Shown piece by piece: positions 55,271 to 64,000 of a stretch of DNA of 64,000 nt. How positions within the stretch are numbered: position 1 is the first letter of the stretch; every line of letters begins with the position of its first letter. The stretch is taken from the NCBI RefSeq assembly GCF_018255755.1, contig NZ_CP073766.1, positions 3,224,001 through 3,288,000 on the forward strand, written 5' to 3'. Under the pieces are notes generated by a model. It saw only the letters and a list, made by a program, of their open reading frames with translations, did not search any database and was not told the origin of the DNA. The position numbers were made by a program, and so were the translations under genes. Origin of the DNA: Chitinophaga sp. HK235. Its GTDB lineage: Bacteria; Bacteroidota; Bacteroidia; Chitinophagales; Chitinophagaceae.

Positions 55271-55990
55271 TTACAGACTCAATCCTCCGTCGCAACGTAG
55301 CACCGTACCCGTTGTATTGGTATTGCACATCAGAAACAGGATGGCTGCCGCTAACTCTTCCGGTTCTGCTACTTTGCCCACTGGTATTTGTGTTGCATAA
55401 CCTTTAAACGCTTCCGCCTTGTTGGCTGCCGGCAGGAAGTCCCACCAGGGCGTATTTACGATACCGGGTGAAACCGCGTTGATACGTAAGGGTTGGAATT
55501 CTTTTGCGAGACCGGGTATCATAGTTTCCAGCGCACCGTTGATCGCCGCCAGACCGGAAGTGCCGGGCATTCTGCTGACACTGGAGATAGCCGTCACCAG
55601 GGTGATGCTCCCCTGCTTGCTCAGATAAGGCAAGGCTGCCTGCATTGTATCCAGCTGGGGCCAGAACTTGCCTTCAAAGCCGGCCCGCAGGTCCTGTAGC
55701 GATAAGTCACTGAACATACCACCGCCTTTGGCGCCACTGAGGGCTATCACCAGATGGTCTAACTGACCCTGTGCTGCGAAAAAAGCATCCAGCGATGCGC
55801 GGTTATTACTGTCCAGTACTTCAAGGCCTGCAGTGGGGACCACTTTGGCTGCTTCCTCCAACCGGTCGGGGTTACGACCGGTAATTATCACCTGTGCTTT
55901 TTCCTGTACGAGCAATGCGGCAGTAGCCAGTCCGATACCGGAAGAACCTCCGGCGATAATCACTTTTTTGTTTTCTAAGGTGGTTGACAT
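55271..55990 (-). CDS. SDR family oxidoreductase lacking the YxxxK pair
   Basis: A 239-residue short-chain dehydrogenase/reductase fold. The cofactor motif GGSSGIG follows the start, and the NNRAS and VSPGIVNTPWW segments are typical. At the catalytic position the sequence is GTSGLAAINGALETM, with no Tyr-x3-Lys. Some SDR subgroups have this form, so it may be a reductase with a changed mechanism or a nucleotide-binding regulator. The start could instead be the ATG at 55999. It is the last gene of a MarR-AraC-SDR set on the minus strand. Confidence 0.8.
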   Translation of the reverse strand: MSTTLENKKVIIAGGSSGIGLATAALLVQEKAQVIITGRNPDRLEEAAKVVPTAGLEVLDSNNRASLDAFFAAQGQLDHLVIALSGAKGGGMFSDLSLQDLRAGFEGKFWPQLDTMQAALPYLSKQGSITLVTAISSVSRMPGTSGLAAINGALETMIPGLAKEFQPLRINAVSPGIVNTPWWDFLPAANKAEAFKGYATQIPVGKVAEPEELAAAILFLMCNTNTTGTVLRCDGGLSL

Positions 55991-56061
55991 TTTCTTCATT
56001 TTTATGACTGTAAAATTGGGGCATAAAAAGAAGAGCATTGTTATCCGGATACTGCATAATC

Positions 56062-57003
56062 TTAACCGGATGCTGCATTTTTCCGATAAGCCATGGGCGT
56101 TTGTCCGGTTTTCTCCCGGAAGAAGCGGTTAAAGCCGGCAGGATCGCTGAAACTCAGCTGGTCAGATATAGCGGCAATGGTAGTATCAGTGTATCGCAAG
56201 GAGGCTTTGGCTTCCCTTACCAGCATGTCTGTAATCGCCTCGGATGCCGTGTGGCCGGTACTTTCCTTAATAGCCCTGTTCAAGTGATTAGGTGTGACAC
56301 CCAGTATGGTGGCATAGTCGGCCACTTTTCTTTTGGTGAGAAAGTGTTCACTCACCAATTTTTTATATCGTGGCACCAGGTAGGTATGACCGGTATCATG
56401 GGTTGTCTGGTGCAGCTCCTGCCGGAGATAGCTACGCTTCAGTTCCAGGAGCAACAGGTACAGATACAATCGTATGGCTTTATCTCTTCCGTGGTGATGC
56501 TGCTGCAGTTCTGTATTGATCCGTTCCACAAAACCGGTGACAGCATCCAGCTCAGCAGGCAGCAGTTGCATAAAAGGAACACCTGCATAAGCGAAAAAAG
56601 GGAATTCGGCAGGAATTCTGTCTGGTGCAATGGTATCTTCCAGAAAAGCTGGATCAAACAGCAGATAGTATCCGAATGCATCATCGCTCAATCCGCGTTT
56701 GCTGAATATCTGTCCGGGGAAAGTGAAGCTGATGGTGCCATTGCCATGGGTGAAGTCTTCCAGCCCCAGTTGTATTTCCGTGACACCACGCACAGAGATG
56801 CTGATACGGTAATAGTCTGATTTGAGGGGTCCCATCTGCGAACGCACGCCCGCACTGCAATACAGCTCAAAACCTTTTATCTTCAGCTCCTCTTCCAGAT
56901 TGCTGTATCCGAATGCGGTGGTATCTTCCGGCAGGCGGTGCAGGGGCCTGGATTCTTCCAGGCCATATTGCGGAATGGATGGATGATTCCTGCGGGTGGG
57001 CAT
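56062..57003 (-). CDS. AraC family transcriptional regulator
   Basis: A 313-residue regulator. The N-terminal half is a cupin-like sensing part (YRISISVRGVTEIQLGLEDF). The C-terminal HTH pair is YATILGVTPNHLNRAIKESTG and YTDTTIAAISDQLSFSDPAGFNRFFREKTGQTPMAYR. It is encoded between a MarR gene (4 bases upstream) and an SDR gene, probably the enzyme it controls. The inducer is unknown. Confidence 0.85.
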   Translation of the reverse strand: MPTRRNHPSIPQYGLEESRPLHRLPEDTTAFGYSNLEEELKIKGFELYCSAGVRSQMGPLKSDYYRISISVRGVTEIQLGLEDFTHGNGTISFTFPGQIFSKRGLSDDAFGYYLLFDPAFLEDTIAPDRIPAEFPFFAYAGVPFMQLLPAELDAVTGFVERINTELQQHHHGRDKAIRLYLYLLLLELKRSYLRQELHQTTHDTGHTYLVPRYKKLVSEHFLTKRKVADYATILGVTPNHLNRAIKESTGHTASEAITDMLVREAKASLRYTDTTIAAISDQLSFSDPAGFNRFFREKTGQTPMAYRKNAASG

Positions 57004-57007
57004 AAGG

Positions 57008-57745
57008 CTATTTATAAAGTGATCGTATGATATCGTCTACCTGTTCTCCTTTTTGGGAGGCCATTTTCTTTTCCTTTTGTTTTATCTGTTTGCTGAAAGC
57101 GGCGGCAGCTTCCTCCGGTGCATCTTTTCCGTACAGCTGTTGCAGTACCTCATCTATTTTGCGGTGTTTGTTTTCCAGCAATACCTGCTGATGCCGATGC
57201 TGTAAGCTGCCCAGGATGCGGATCAGCGCCTGTTTGTCTTCTTCCTGCACATCATGGTACAACAGGTAAGTCACTTTATACAGGTAGCTGCCGATTTTTT
57301 TGAGCAGGGTATTTCCTTTGTCGGTGATGCTGATCAGTTTGGCCCTTTTGTCTTCCGGGTTGTTTTTTTCCGTGATGAAGCCCTTTTTATGCATCCTGTT
57401 GAGGATATCGATGCCGGTGGATTGTTCCATCAGTCCCAGGCTGATGATATCGGTTTTTTTTGCTTCTTTTTTGTATTTGATGATGTTGAGCAGGTAAAAC
57501 CATTCCAGTTCTATGTCCGGCAGTTCTTTGAGGATCATTTTGGCGTAGGTGGTGTGCATGGCGCTCATGCGGCCTACCAGTTCGGTGATCACGCCGTCCA
57601 TGTCGTGTGCAGGGATGGCGGCCTTTTCTTTTTTCTTTTTAGCATGGCGGCGCAGGTAATGCTCACAAAAATCGGCTACTGCCGGTTTTCCGGCCTGCTC
57701 CGAATAAGCCTCCCATTCAGCAATAAGTTCCAGTAACGGGCTCAT
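57008..57745 (-). CDS. MarR family transcriptional regulator
   Basis: A 245-residue MarR-type winged-helix protein, longer than usual through a lysine-rich tail (KQIKQKEKKMASQKGEQVDDII). The winged helix is around ELEWFYLLNIIKYKKEAKKTDIISLGLMEQSTGIDILNRMHKKGFITEKNNPEDKRAKLISIT. It is divergent from the gene at 57852, and a set of direct repeats lies between, likely its own operator. It heads the MarR-AraC-SDR unit. Confidence 0.85.
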   Translation of the reverse strand: MSPLLELIAEWEAYSEQAGKPAVADFCEHYLRRHAKKKKEKAAIPAHDMDGVITELVGRMSAMHTTYAKMILKELPDIELEWFYLLNIIKYKKEAKKTDIISLGLMEQSTGIDILNRMHKKGFITEKNNPEDKRAKLISITDKGNTLLKKIGSYLYKVTYLLYHDVQEEDKQALIRILGSLQHRHQQVLLENKHRKIDEVLQQLYGKDAPEEAAAAFSKQIKQKEKKMASQKGEQVDDIIRSLYK

Positions 57746-57751
57746 ACAATT

Positions 57752-57835
57752 AAACGATTCCGGTTAAAAATAAAACGATTCCGTTCTTTTTATAACGAAA
57801 ATGTACTTCCTTTGTAAAGGTAAAGAACGAAACCG
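57752..57835. promoter_or_regulatory. Candidate MarR operator repeats in the divergent promoter
   Basis: aaacgattccg occurs at 57752-57762 and again at 57773-57783, 21 bases apart (two helical turns). A third, weaker copy aacgaaaccg lies at 57826-57835 (8 of 10). The spacing places dimers on one face of the helix, as expected for a regulator of both genes. Confidence 0.45.
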
Positions 57836-57851
57836 TAATTAATTATTTCAT

Positions 57852-58361
57852 ATGCAAACATTACTGGAAAAGTTAACAGCAGACTGCCAGGCCCTGTCTG
57901 ACAGCCACATCACCGCTATCAACGATCTCGCGCTGCTCCTGGAAAGACATGCACTGAATAAATACGACGACGAAACCTTTCAGCAGGCACTATCCCATCG
58001 CCCGGACCTGGCCGCCCTGCATTTGAACGGATCCGATGTAACATCCCTGAAACACTTTCTGTTTTTTCTGCTGATGAACTACCCCGACAGAGCAGCCCTC
58101 AGCGCCCGTTGCCTGGTAAAATGTTACGACGCCTCCCTCACTCCCGGCATATGCCAGGCCATCGCTGCCTACTGGCAACAGGATGACGCCGCCACCTGCC
58201 GGCTCACAGACGCCATCACCTATGCACAGGGATATGATCAGTTCAGTGAAACAGTACTTACCTCGTTCAAAAAACTACATACGGAAGGCCTTCCGGAGAC
58301 AAGGAAAACCATGTCACAGAAATTTGCCTATTACAAAAAGTTCTATGGAGCAGTACTGTAA
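57852..58361 (+). CDS. Hypothetical helical protein divergent from a MarR gene
   Basis: A 169-residue soluble, mostly helical protein (MQTLLEKLTADCQALSDSH...). No family is recognised and no signal peptide or membrane helix is seen. The C-terminus is basic and aromatic (SQKFAYYKKFYGAVL). It shares a regulatory region with the MarR gene, so it is probably a target of that regulator. It could be a small effector; nothing else can be claimed. Confidence 0.65.
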   Translation: MQTLLEKLTADCQALSDSHITAINDLALLLERHALNKYDDETFQQALSHRPDLAALHLNGSDVTSLKHFLFFLLMNYPDRAALSARCLVKCYDASLTPGICQAIAAYWQQDDAATCRLTDAITYAQGYDQFSETVLTSFKKLHTEGLPETRKTMSQKFAYYKKFYGAVL

Positions 58362-58454
58362 TGTCGGATGAGGCATAAGATACCCGCTGGAACTGCCGAT
58401 AGCGCTGTACTTCCTGATGAATGACTTTTTACTACCAGAAAGTTAAACGTTTCA

Positions 58455-58883
58455 TCATGCCATAGATACGATGATGCTCAATACAGCGATCAGCGCACAA
58501 AGCGGGGAAAACATCCGGGTATCGTTGCGGGCGAAGGGTGTATTTTTTATTTTTTTGAAGAAGCCTACATAGGTGAAATCTCCAATGGCCCTCAGCGTAA
58601 AAAGCAGTGCAATCCCCCTGGTGGCCCAGATGATCACATTTCTGCCCACCAGGGCATCAAAAACACCGGTGTTTCCGACCGTTACCACTGCAAATGCAAG
58701 GAGTCCCAGCGCCACTAACATCGTTGCAAACCAGCCCGGATCCAGCATCTGCCGGCCTTCTGTATTCACAGGCACCGCATCGCTGATTCCCCATTCTCCG
58801 CCAAAAGCCCAATAAAAATGAATTGCTGATAAAAAAATAAAGACACAGGTATTAATAACTATAGGTAGTAACATAACAAACAT
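58455..58883 (-). CDS. DUF3995-type small membrane protein
   Basis: A 142-residue integral membrane protein with four helices (IVINTCVFIFLSAIHFYWAF, WFATMLVALGLLAFAVVTV, VIIWATRGIALLFTLRAIG, ALIAVLSIIVSMA). The features WAFGGEWG near the N-terminus and LRAIGDFTYVGFFKK are typical of DUF3995. No function is known. It has a TACCTTTG -7 element just upstream. Confidence 0.75.
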   Translation of the reverse strand: MFVMLLPIVINTCVFIFLSAIHFYWAFGGEWGISDAVPVNTEGRQMLDPGWFATMLVALGLLAFAVVTVGNTGVFDALVGRNVIIWATRGIALLFTLRAIGDFTYVGFFKKIKNTPFARNDTRMFSPLCALIAVLSIIVSMA

Positions 58884-58892
58884 TTATAGCTG

Positions 58893-58900
58893 CAAAGGTA
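58893..58900 (-). promoter_or_regulatory. -7 promoter element of the DUF3995-type gene
   Basis: On the minus strand TACCTTTG matches TAnnTTTG and lies 9 bases before the ATG at 58883. The leader would be almost absent. Confidence 0.45.
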
Positions 58901-59016
58901 GTCTGTTCACTTTCTCATCGTCCTGATAAATATCATATAATCACTCCAACCCACAGAATAACTGGTATTTTTCCTAATTTGCCGGCGATAAAAAATTTTC
59001 ATTCAATTTAACCCGC

Positions 59017-60690
59017 ATGGAAAACCGCCACCAGACGATTGTCAACGATATTACTACTGCCGTAAGCCAACTGCTGCAGAAGATGGACGAGAGAACCGAC
59101 GCTGTTAATATTACCCGCCGCTCTCCCCTGCAATCCGGCATATACACTTATGTACGTTTTTTTTATTACAAAGGAGCCGTGCATTGTTTTGTGGATAAAG
59201 GAGATAGCCGGCCCGACCTGAAATACGAAGGAACCGATTTCCCGGATGCTCCACTCACCGCTGAAGATGTAGCACAATTGATGCCTTCCCTGCAGCAACA
59301 GTTGGAACAACTGTATCGCACCTACGATAACAATCCCTTACTGGACTTCAAGTTTGAAGTATTCGCCAAGTTCAGGATCGACGAAAAATTCCTTAAACTG
59401 ACCGCACTGAAAACAACCAGCGAAGTCAAAAAAACAGCCCTGTTAAAACAAATAGATCTTTATCTCACCCAAAAAATAAAAGAAGGACAGTATCCCACCA
59501 AAGATCTGGACACCACCTTCCTGGCACAGCATCTGCTGAGTCCGGCCTTATACCCGGAGATAGATGTACCAGCCATCAAAACTATCTTTGAAAAAATACG
59601 GGAACTCAACAAAAGCAATAAAGATTCACAACGTACGCATCAGCATTATATCACCTATGCGCTCAGATGCTGGGCAGAAGAGCATTTTCTACCCGTATAT
59701 TATAACGTTGCCAAGAATGGCTGGGCAGGCCCGGTATATACTTTAGTGGATGCCGGTCAACGGCCAGCGCCTTCCAAATCACAGCTTGACCTGCTGGTCT
59801 ATGCCGGTATCAGCATCGTCCGGTATGAGCCTAATTACAGCAGACCTACCGGAGTGGGCTTCATCGAAAAAGCCAAAGAACTGGGCAGCAAACAGGCCGG
59901 CAACATCCTGAAAACCGGCAGCGACACCTTCAGCAAGGAAGATATGCAATACAGCGATGCCGACCTTACCTGCACGGCCAACGATGTATTTGCCACTTTC
60001 AGCATTACGTTTAAAAATGAAACAGAAGAAGCTTATAGCAAAGCCATTACGTTCATCTGCAACCTGCTGGAAAAAGACTTCCCACCTAGCTATGAGATAA
60101 AATGCAAATCCAAAACCAAAGAAGTGCTTCCTATCAAAGGACTGGGCAAGTCATCTACCCAACGCTTCTTCGCCAATGCCCTGCAATACCCCGGACTGTA
60201 CCCGCTGCTGGAGAAATATGTCAGACTGGCCATCCGCCACGAATTTGAATGGTACAATGATGTGGAAGCAGAACAGTGTTGCTGTCCGGGCACCTACGCC
60301 GTATTCGGTCTGGCATTGGCCAGCGACAGTTACTTCCCGCTATTGCGCGAGTACCTCAAACAGGTAGACGATGAGCACCAGTCCGTTCAAAATCATTTCC
60401 TCGTCAAGTTTGTACAGCAGTATGGCGTCAATCCGGTCACCATCCCCACCCTTATAGACTTACTGTATTGCGCGTCGGACAACATCAAACCCATCAAAGA
60501 GCTGAAAGCCTTTGAAACAGCTGAAAACATGGCACTATTGCTGGAAAACACAGCATCCATGGAAGGTTATGAGGTAGAACGTGTATGTTGGTTTATATGG
60601 GGAGCTAAGGACAAACTCGCCGCACTGGCTAAAAAGAAGGGACCACTGACTGAATATTATACTCAACTTCTAACGGTGATTAATTCCTGA
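59017..60690 (+). CDS. Large hypothetical protein (possibly DUF6138)
   Basis: A 557-residue soluble protein with an alpha/beta N-terminal half (YTYVRFFYYKGAVHCFVDKG) and a helical C-terminal half. A cysteine cluster (EAEQCCCPGTYAVFGLAL) lies near residue 425. It resembles a family I know as DUF6138, but I cannot verify that by eye. There is no signal peptide. Between it and the convergent efflux gene is a long inverted repeat. No role is proposed. Confidence 0.6.
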   Translation: MENRHQTIVNDITTAVSQLLQKMDERTDAVNITRRSPLQSGIYTYVRFFYYKGAVHCFVDKGDSRPDLKYEGTDFPDAPLTAEDVAQLMPSLQQQLEQLYRTYDNNPLLDFKFEVFAKFRIDEKFLKLTALKTTSEVKKTALLKQIDLYLTQKIKEGQYPTKDLDTTFLAQHLLSPALYPEIDVPAIKTIFEKIRELNKSNKDSQRTHQHYITYALRCWAEEHFLPVYYNVAKNGWAGPVYTLVDAGQRPAPSKSQLDLLVYAGISIVRYEPNYSRPTGVGFIEKAKELGSKQAGNILKTGSDTFSKEDMQYSDADLTCTANDVFATFSITFKNETEEAYSKAITFICNLLEKDFPPSYEIKCKSKTKEVLPIKGLGKSSTQRFFANALQYPGLYPLLEKYVRLAIRHEFEWYNDVEAEQCCCPGTYAVFGLALASDSYFPLLREYLKQVDDEHQSVQNHFLVKFVQQYGVNPVTIPTLIDLLYCASDNIKPIKELKAFETAENMALLLENTASMEGYEVERVCWFIWGAKDKLAALAKKKGPLTEYYTQLLTVINS

Positions 60691-60704
60691 TACTACTGAT
60701 GTTC

Positions 60705-60791
60705 CTGATGAGCGAAGACTTACAGCACCTGTTCTACATAAAATGCCTTGCTGGTTATCTTATCATCATCTTGTTGATCTTCGCTCATCAG
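60705..60791. repeat. 14-bp perfect inverted repeat with 59-base loop
   Basis: ctgatgagcgaaga (60705-60718) and tcttcgctcatcag (60778-60791) are exact complements, and the similarity continues imperfectly outward. It lies between two convergent genes. It could be a convergent terminator-like structure, a small RNA or a MITE-like scar; no T-run follows. Confidence 0.55.
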
Positions 60792-60802
60792 TACTATCAG
60801 TA

Positions 60803-62182
60803 TTAATCATGGTTTCCTAAGGAACGATATAACGCAATCACCGCCAGCCATTGCTGCAGCTGATCGTTAATACGCCCCATCTGTGCACTTAATAAATTCT
60901 GTTCAGATGTTAACACATCTGTATAGTTGGTAGCGGAGCTGTAACGCAACAGCTCTTTGGTGAAGTCTACTGCTTTCTCCAGCGATGCCAGCTGTTTTTC
61001 ACGACTCTCCTTTTTTTCTGAAGCAGATGCCAGGGAATAGAGTGCATCTGATACTTCCTTCCCTGCTGTCAGCATGGTTTTACTGAAGTTGTACAATGCT
61101 TCCTGCTGTCTGGCGGTGGCAGTGGCCAGCCGGGCTTTGTTAAGACCTTTGTTAAAAACAGGCTGTGTGAGGCCACCGATGATATTGCCAAACAGGCCGC
61201 TGTTGGTGAACCACTGACTGAAGTCGAAGCTGGAGAAACCACCGGCAGCGGTGATACTAAGGGAAGGATAAAAGGCCGTGCGGGCAATGTTCGTATTTTC
61301 AAAAGCCTGACGGAAAGCATATTCCGCTGCTTTTACATCCGGCCGGTATTGCAGCAGTTGAGCGGGCACGCCGGTAGACAGGTCCTGCGGCAACTGCTGG
61401 GCCGACATCACGCTGCGGACTACAGGGCCCGGAGGCAATGCCAGGAGTATGGATAACGCATTTTCTGTTTCTCTGATCTGTCGTTTTACATCAGGTATGG
61501 CCACGGCAGCGGCATACTGGTTGGCTTCACTTTGTACCACTGCTGCACCGTTTACTACACCAGAGGCTTTCAGATCGCGCATACTATTCACATCTTCTTT
61601 TCTGTTATCCAGCGTTTGCTGTAATACCAGCAGTTGTTGATCCAGCGCCAGCAGCGTATAATAAGTACTGGCAATATCGGCCACCAGACTGCTTTGTATG
61701 GCCTGCTGTGCAGCCACGGTATTTAATAACGCTGCCTGTGCAGCTCTTTTGCTGCTACGCAGTTTGCCCCATATATCCGCTTCCCAGCTGGCAGTGACAC
61801 CTACATCATACTGTGTGGCATTGTTCACCAGGCCATACCCTTGGGGGAAGGCCAGCCTGGACTGTTTAACGGAAGCATTTGCATTAACATCCGGAAGAAA
61901 GGCCAGCTTACTCTGTTTTAGAGCTGCCTGTGCCGCCACAATACGCTGCATGGCCATTTTGAGGTCCAGATTTTCGCGGATACCCCGTGCAATCAGTTGT
62001 TGCAGTAGCGTATCAGTAAAAAACTCCTGCCAGGGTTTAGCCGCAATGGTGTTGGTATCTGTACCAGCATGATCGCGGTACTGCGCTGCAGCAGGGAGTT
62101 CCGGCCGCTGGTAGCGCTCAGTGACCTTGCAGGCAGCTGTCAGCAGCACGAGTGCCATCAGCCAGGTATATTTGTTGTTCAT
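60803..62182 (-). CDS. RND efflux outer-membrane lipoprotein (NodT/OprM-like)
   Basis: A 459-residue TolC-superfamily lipoprotein (lipobox LTAAC) that forms the exit duct of an RND pump. The start is followed by KVTERYQRPELP and the coiled-coil repeats LIARGIRENLDLKMAMQRIVAAQAAL and LNKARLATATARQQEALYNFSKTMLTAGKEVSDALYSLA. It is 26 bases downstream of the permease gene, so they form one operon. Confidence 0.9.
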   Translation of the reverse strand: MNNKYTWLMALVLLTAACKVTERYQRPELPAAAQYRDHAGTDTNTIAAKPWQEFFTDTLLQQLIARGIRENLDLKMAMQRIVAAQAALKQSKLAFLPDVNANASVKQSRLAFPQGYGLVNNATQYDVGVTASWEADIWGKLRSSKRAAQAALLNTVAAQQAIQSSLVADIASTYYTLLALDQQLLVLQQTLDNRKEDVNSMRDLKASGVVNGAAVVQSEANQYAAAVAIPDVKRQIRETENALSILLALPPGPVVRSVMSAQQLPQDLSTGVPAQLLQYRPDVKAAEYAFRQAFENTNIARTAFYPSLSITAAGGFSSFDFSQWFTNSGLFGNIIGGLTQPVFNKGLNKARLATATARQQEALYNFSKTMLTAGKEVSDALYSLASASEKKESREKQLASLEKAVDFTKELLRYSSATNYTDVLTSEQNLLSAQMGRINDQLQQWLAVIALYRSLGNHD

Positions 62183-62208
62183 CGTTGTTACTTTTAAAAT
62201 CAGAAAAA

Positions 62209-64000
62209 TTACATCGCCATTTCTTCCAGCAGCTCTTCAGCTTCTTTCTCTCTGGGTGCTTTGCCGCTGATCCGTTCCTGTAAAGCCTGGAACAGGACGA
62301 AGAGCGCAGGTATCACGAATACACCGAACACTGTACCGATCAACATGCCTCCTACGGCGGCCGTACCGATAGAACGGTTGCTCAGCGCACCTACACCGGA
62401 TGCCAGCATCAGCGGCAACAAGCCGAAGATGAAAGCAAAGGATGTCATCAGGATAGGCCGCAAACGCGCGGCGGCACCGGAGATCGCCGCTCTTACCAGG
62501 CTTAACCCGCTGTTACGCCGCTGCACGGAAAACTCCACGATCAGGATGGCATTTTTGGCCAGCAGTCCTATCAGCATAATGAGACTGATCTGCAGGAAGA
62601 TATTGTTGTCGAGGCCTGCGAGGCGGGCAAACAGGAAAGCGCCTGCCAGTCCTATCGGTAATGATAACAGCACCGCAAAAGGCAGGATATAACTTCTGTA
62701 CTGGGCACTCAGCAGGAAATAAACAAACAGCAGACACAAAGCAAAAATGAGCATGGTCTGGTTGCCGCTGGAGATCTCTTCCCTTGTCAGTGCACTGAAG
62801 TCGAAGTCTGTACCGCGAGGCAGCGTGGATGCAGCCACTTCTTTAATGGCCCTGATGGCATCACCAGAGCTGTAACCATTGTTGGGCGCACCTGTTACAG
62901 CAGCAGAAGTATACAGGTTAAAGCGGTTGATGAATTCCGGACCACTGGTTTTTTGCAACGTAAGGAAAGCAGATACCGGCGCCATCGCTCCTTTGTTGTT
63001 GCGGACGAAGATTTTGTTGAGGTCTGCTTCTTCCGCGCGGTAGTTGGGATTGGACTGTAACAGCACCTTGTATTGTTTACCAAAGCGGTTAAAATCTGAT
63101 GCGTAGATGCCACCCAGGTATCCCTGCATGGTGCGGAGCAGGCTGTTGACCTCTATACCGGCTTCCTTACAGCGGGCCACGTCTACCTTTACTTCGTATT
63201 GTGGCAGATTGGTATTAAAAGGTGTAGCGGCATACATGATTTCCGGCCGTTTGTTCAGTTGCTCCATGAACTTGTCTACTGTTGAGCCGAAATCCTTGTA
63301 GCTGCCACCTGTTTTGTCGAGCAGCTGCATTTCAAAACCGCTGCTGTTACCAAAGCCCTGCAGGGTGGGAGCTGCAAAGAAGATGATGTTGGCGCCTTTG
63401 ATGGCAGCTGTTTGCTGGAACAGTTTTGCAACCAGGCTGTTGATGTCCTGTCCCGGCCCTGTCCTTTCCTTCCAGGGTTTGAGCGCGATGAACATGGCAC
63501 CGTAAGAGCCGCCGGTACCGCTGATAAGGTTCATACCTGCCAGTCGGGAAGTGACGGCCACTTCAGGCATAGCGCGGGCGATGCTGTCTATCTGATCAGC
63601 GATCTTCAATGTCTGATCCATGGTAGAAGCAGGTGGCAGGATGATATCCCCATAGATGGCGCCGGAGTCTTCGTTGGGCACAAAACCGGTAGGTGTTGTT
63701 TTCAGGAAAAACACCAGGATACCGGCAAACACAGCGATAGCGCCCAGTGCCAGCCATTTTCGGGCTATCAGGAGTTTTACAATACGTATATACCTTCCCG
63801 TTACAGCGGCAAAGCCCGCATTAAAGGCAGTGTAAAACCGCTGCAGCAGGGACTTTTTAGCATGTGCTGCGGGATCATGAGGTTTGAGCAGGATGGCGCA
63901 GAGTGCAGGACTGAGCGTCAGCGCATTGACAGCGGAGATGATGATAGCCACCGCTAGTGTGAGACCGAACTGTTTGTAAAATACACCCGCAGAGCCGGTG
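62209..64000 (-). CDS. RND (HAE1) efflux permease, partial
   Basis: The C-terminal about 597 residues of an AcrB-like proton-driven efflux pump. The frame runs past the window edge: before the ATG at 63951 it continues TGSAGVFYKQFGLTLAVAII, so that ATG is internal. The periplasmic TPTGFVPNEDSGAIYGDIILPPA segment and membrane helices (NALTLSPALCAILLKP; LPFAVLLSLPIGLAGAFLFA) are typical. It exports drugs, detergents or solvents, the substrate being unknown. It acts with the outer-membrane factor encoded next and an adaptor probably encoded upstream, outside the window. Confidence 0.92.
   Translation of the reverse strand, partial: TGSAGVFYKQFGLTLAVAIIISAVNALTLSPALCAILLKPHDPAAHAKKSLLQRFYTAFNAGFAAVTGRYIRIVKLLIARKWLALGAIAVFAGILVFFLKTTPTGFVPNEDSGAIYGDIILPPASTMDQTLKIADQIDSIARAMPEVAVTSRLAGMNLISGTGGSYGAMFIALKPWKERTGPGQDINSLVAKLFQQTAAIKGANIIFFAAPTLQGFGNSSGFEMQLLDKTGGSYKDFGSTVDKFMEQLNKRPEIMYAATPFNTNLPQYEVKVDVARCKEAGIEVNSLLRTMQGYLGGIYASDFNRFGKQYKVLLQSNPNYRAEEADLNKIFVRNNKGAMAPVSAFLTLQKTSGPEFINRFNLYTSAAVTGAPNNGYSSGDAIRAIKEVAASTLPRGTDFDFSALTREEISSGNQTMLIFALCLLFVYFLLSAQYRSYILPFAVLLSLPIGLAGAFLFARLAGLDNNIFLQISLIMLIGLLAKNAILIVEFSVQRRNSGLSLVRAAISGAAARLRPILMTSFAFIFGLLPLMLASGVGALSNRSIGTAAVGGMLIGTVFGVFVIPALFVLFQALQERISGKAPREKEAEELLEEMAM

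Overview
The window looks like a chromosomal segment of a member of the Bacteroidota, most plausibly Chitinophagaceae (Chitinophaga-like). This is inferred from the gene content: two SusC/SusD outer-membrane uptake loci, each with its own ECF sigma/FecR pair; a giant repeat protein with a type IX secretion type-B sorting domain; LytTR regulators; a Sec-type (clade II) nitrous-oxide reductase cluster; and promoters of the Bacteroidota form TTTG-N19/20-TAnnTTTG. No rRNA, tRNA, CRISPR array or transposase was seen. Most of the window has mixed base composition near 50% GC. The short genes at about 2.6-4.4 kb and the three genes at 31.1-32.7 kb are clearly AT-richer.

Layout. 1-2046: 3' part of a YfhO-type membrane protein. 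2.6-4.4 kb: AT-rich small genes (a 36-residue membrane protein, two paralogous mini-HTH proteins, a secreted tail-fibre-like protein). 4.5-11.7 kb: first SusCD locus (divergent ECF sigma and FecR, SusC, SusD, and a remnant of a third gene). 11.8-21.3 kb: a nitrogen-oxide locus with QueD, an Rrf2 (NsrR-like) regulator, a flavodoxin, cytochrome c, nosZ, a membrane protein, nosL, nosD, nosF, nosY, and a convergent heme-copper-like membrane protein. nosZ carries an in-frame TAA. The promoters of this locus share an Rrf2-type operator-like sequence. 21.3-29.2 kb: second SusCD locus (TlpA-like thioredoxin, SusD, SusC, FecR on the minus strand, divergent sigma). 29.3-37.2 kb: a VOC protein, a DegT aminotransferase, the AT-rich TIGR04255-like/unknown/HEPN-like operon, a deletion-broken sugar isomerase, a DGPF (YciI-like) protein with an ECF42 sigma, and a LytTR response regulator with its LytS-type kinase. 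37.3-43.6 kb: two serine hydrolases, a membrane LytTR regulator, a TPR-like protein and a TonB-dependent receptor. 43.9-54.8 kb: one 10.9-kb gene with about 22 DUF11-type repeats. 55.2-64 kb: a MarR/AraC/SDR operon, small genes, a 557-residue unknown protein, and the end of an RND efflux operon (permease and outer-membrane factor).

How the genes work together. The two sigma/FecR/SusC/SusD sets are the usual ligand-sensing outer-membrane uptake modules, in which the STN domain of SusC signals to FecR. The nos cluster would reduce N2O in the periplasm, with NosL/D/F/Y maturing the copper centre and the cytochrome c feeding electrons. The Rrf2 protein, with three likely Fe-S cysteines, is the obvious candidate to control it through the shared boxes. 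The premature stop at codon 113 of nosZ implies that this strain is N2O-reduction deficient, or reads the codon through, or that the assembly has an error there. The best candidate for an undescribed system is the three-gene AT-rich operon at 31125-32709, which ends in a HEPN-type protein carrying an R-x6-H motif.
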